Shown: positions 13,569 to 13,891 of the stretch, piece by piece | Layout of the letters: each line of letters opens with the position of its first letter | Numbering within the stretch: position 1 is the stretch's first letter | DNA from: an uncultured Elioraea sp. | Lineage (GTDB): Bacteria; Pseudomonadota; Alphaproteobacteria; Acetobacterales; Acetobacteraceae | Length of the DNA stretch: 13,891 bases | NCBI GenBank assembly: GCA_937995555.1 | Contig: CALKJX010000241.1 | Span: forward strand, 1-13,891 | Direction: 5' to 3' | Made by a program: the position numbers and the translations under genes | Notes under the pieces: generated by a model | What the model saw: only the letters and a program-made list of their open reading frames with translations | What the model was told of the DNA's origin: nothing | Database searches by the model: none

Positions 13569-13891
13569 CGGACGGATCGGGTGTCGCCTGTGTCATCGTT
13601 CCTTGACCCTTCCGGTGCGACCCCCCCAAAGCCGAAGTCGAGGGTTGAGGCTCAGCCGACGTTGCAATAGCGCTCCGATCGCCGTGCGAATTCCGTCGCG
13701 GATCGACCACACCCCCGGAGCGTCGGAGAGAACGCGATGCTTCGACCAAGCAGCCGCAGCCCGTTCCAGTGCCTCCGGGCGGAGACGTCCAGCGGCAACG
13801 CCGATGACGCTGCTGCGTCCCGCCCCTGCTGATGCTGCGCGCCGGTGGTGCAGGCGATCCAGCAGCGGGTCGATCGCGACGTCTCCCGCCG
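13569..13891. other. Unassigned right-edge region with lower GC at codon third positions
   Basis: After ilvD the sequence has noticeably more A/T, including a C7 run at 13621-13627. I see no clear terminator, RNA gene or complete gene. The only coding candidate is the minus-strand frame entered separately. Confidence 0.5.
13593..13891 (-). CDS. Weak candidate: C-terminal end of an unidentified minus-strand protein
   Basis: One minus-strand frame stays open from the window edge (first full codon at 13889) to a TGA at 13593-13595, giving 98 residues without a start in view. Its composition is protein-like (for example VAIDPLLDRLHH, then ALERAAAAWSKHRVLSDAPG), but roughly a third of its third positions are A or T, unlike the neighbours, and a second minus-strand frame is open over much of the same stretch to a TGA near 13652. 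The last codons run through the C7 tract. I do not recognise a family. If real it converges on ilvD with a 24-bp gap. Confidence 0.25.
   Translation of the reverse strand, partial: AGDVAIDPLLDRLHHRRAASAGAGRSSVIGVAAGRLRPEALERAAAAWSKHRVLSDAPGVWSIRDGIRTAIGALLQRRLSLNPRLRLWGGRTGRVKER

Noticed and set aside
13213..13749. A 178-codon minus-strand frame overlapping the end of ilvD
   Set aside because: Most of it is antisense to ilvD, and its Pro/Arg/Ser-rich sequence lacks any motif.

Overview
The window is about 70% GC, gene-dense DNA with strong GC preference at third codon positions, tight operons and alphaproteobacterial-style promoters (TTG...CTATAG). Together with a tkt-gap-pgk operon, a cyanase and an ACAD11-type acyl-CoA gene set, this suggests a chromosomal segment of a high-GC alphaproteobacterium, possibly Rhodospirillales/Acetobacteraceae. 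That placement is inference from composition and gene content, not from a marker gene. I see no tRNA, rRNA, CRISPR array, transposase or origin.

Left edge (1-392): the C-terminal half of cyanase (plus strand) converges on a five-gene minus-strand operon. The 161-bp gap between them holds a perfect 14-bp inverted repeat, a plausible two-way terminator.

Minus-strand operon (5365 down to 393): SDR oxidoreductase, ACAD10/11-type acyl-CoA dehydrogenase, APH-fold phosphotransferase, small DUF6285-type protein, acyl-CoA synthetase. These are the same five enzyme classes as LvaD, LvaC, LvaA, LvaB and LvaE of the Pseudomonas putida levulinate pathway. There a keto acid is activated with CoA, reduced to 4-hydroxyacyl-CoA, phosphorylated on the 4-OH, and the phosphate is eliminated to give an enoyl-CoA for beta-oxidation. 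I infer that this operon degrades a 4-keto or 4-hydroxy acid. The LvaR-type regulator and LvaF-type transporter are not in the window. This is the most interesting system here.

Central plus-strand operon (5499-9764): transketolase, glyceraldehyde-3-phosphate dehydrogenase and phosphoglycerate kinase, a compact unit for sugar-phosphate interconversion and lower glycolysis/gluconeogenesis (or Calvin cycle, if the host has one). It diverges from the acyl-CoA operon across 133 bp, where a palindromic CTATAG can serve as the -10 element in both directions.

Right part: a minus-strand pair (11553 down to 9768) encodes a ChrB N-terminal-domain-only protein and an MFS transporter. The ChrB-like gene has a near-ideal promoter with a perfect palindrome in its spacer and looks leaderless. 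Divergent from it is ilvD (dihydroxy-acid dehydratase, branched-chain amino acid synthesis), with all key residues present and a short atypical C-terminal tail. The last ~320 bp have lower third-position GC and hold no gene I can identify, only a weak candidate for the end of a minus-strand reading frame.
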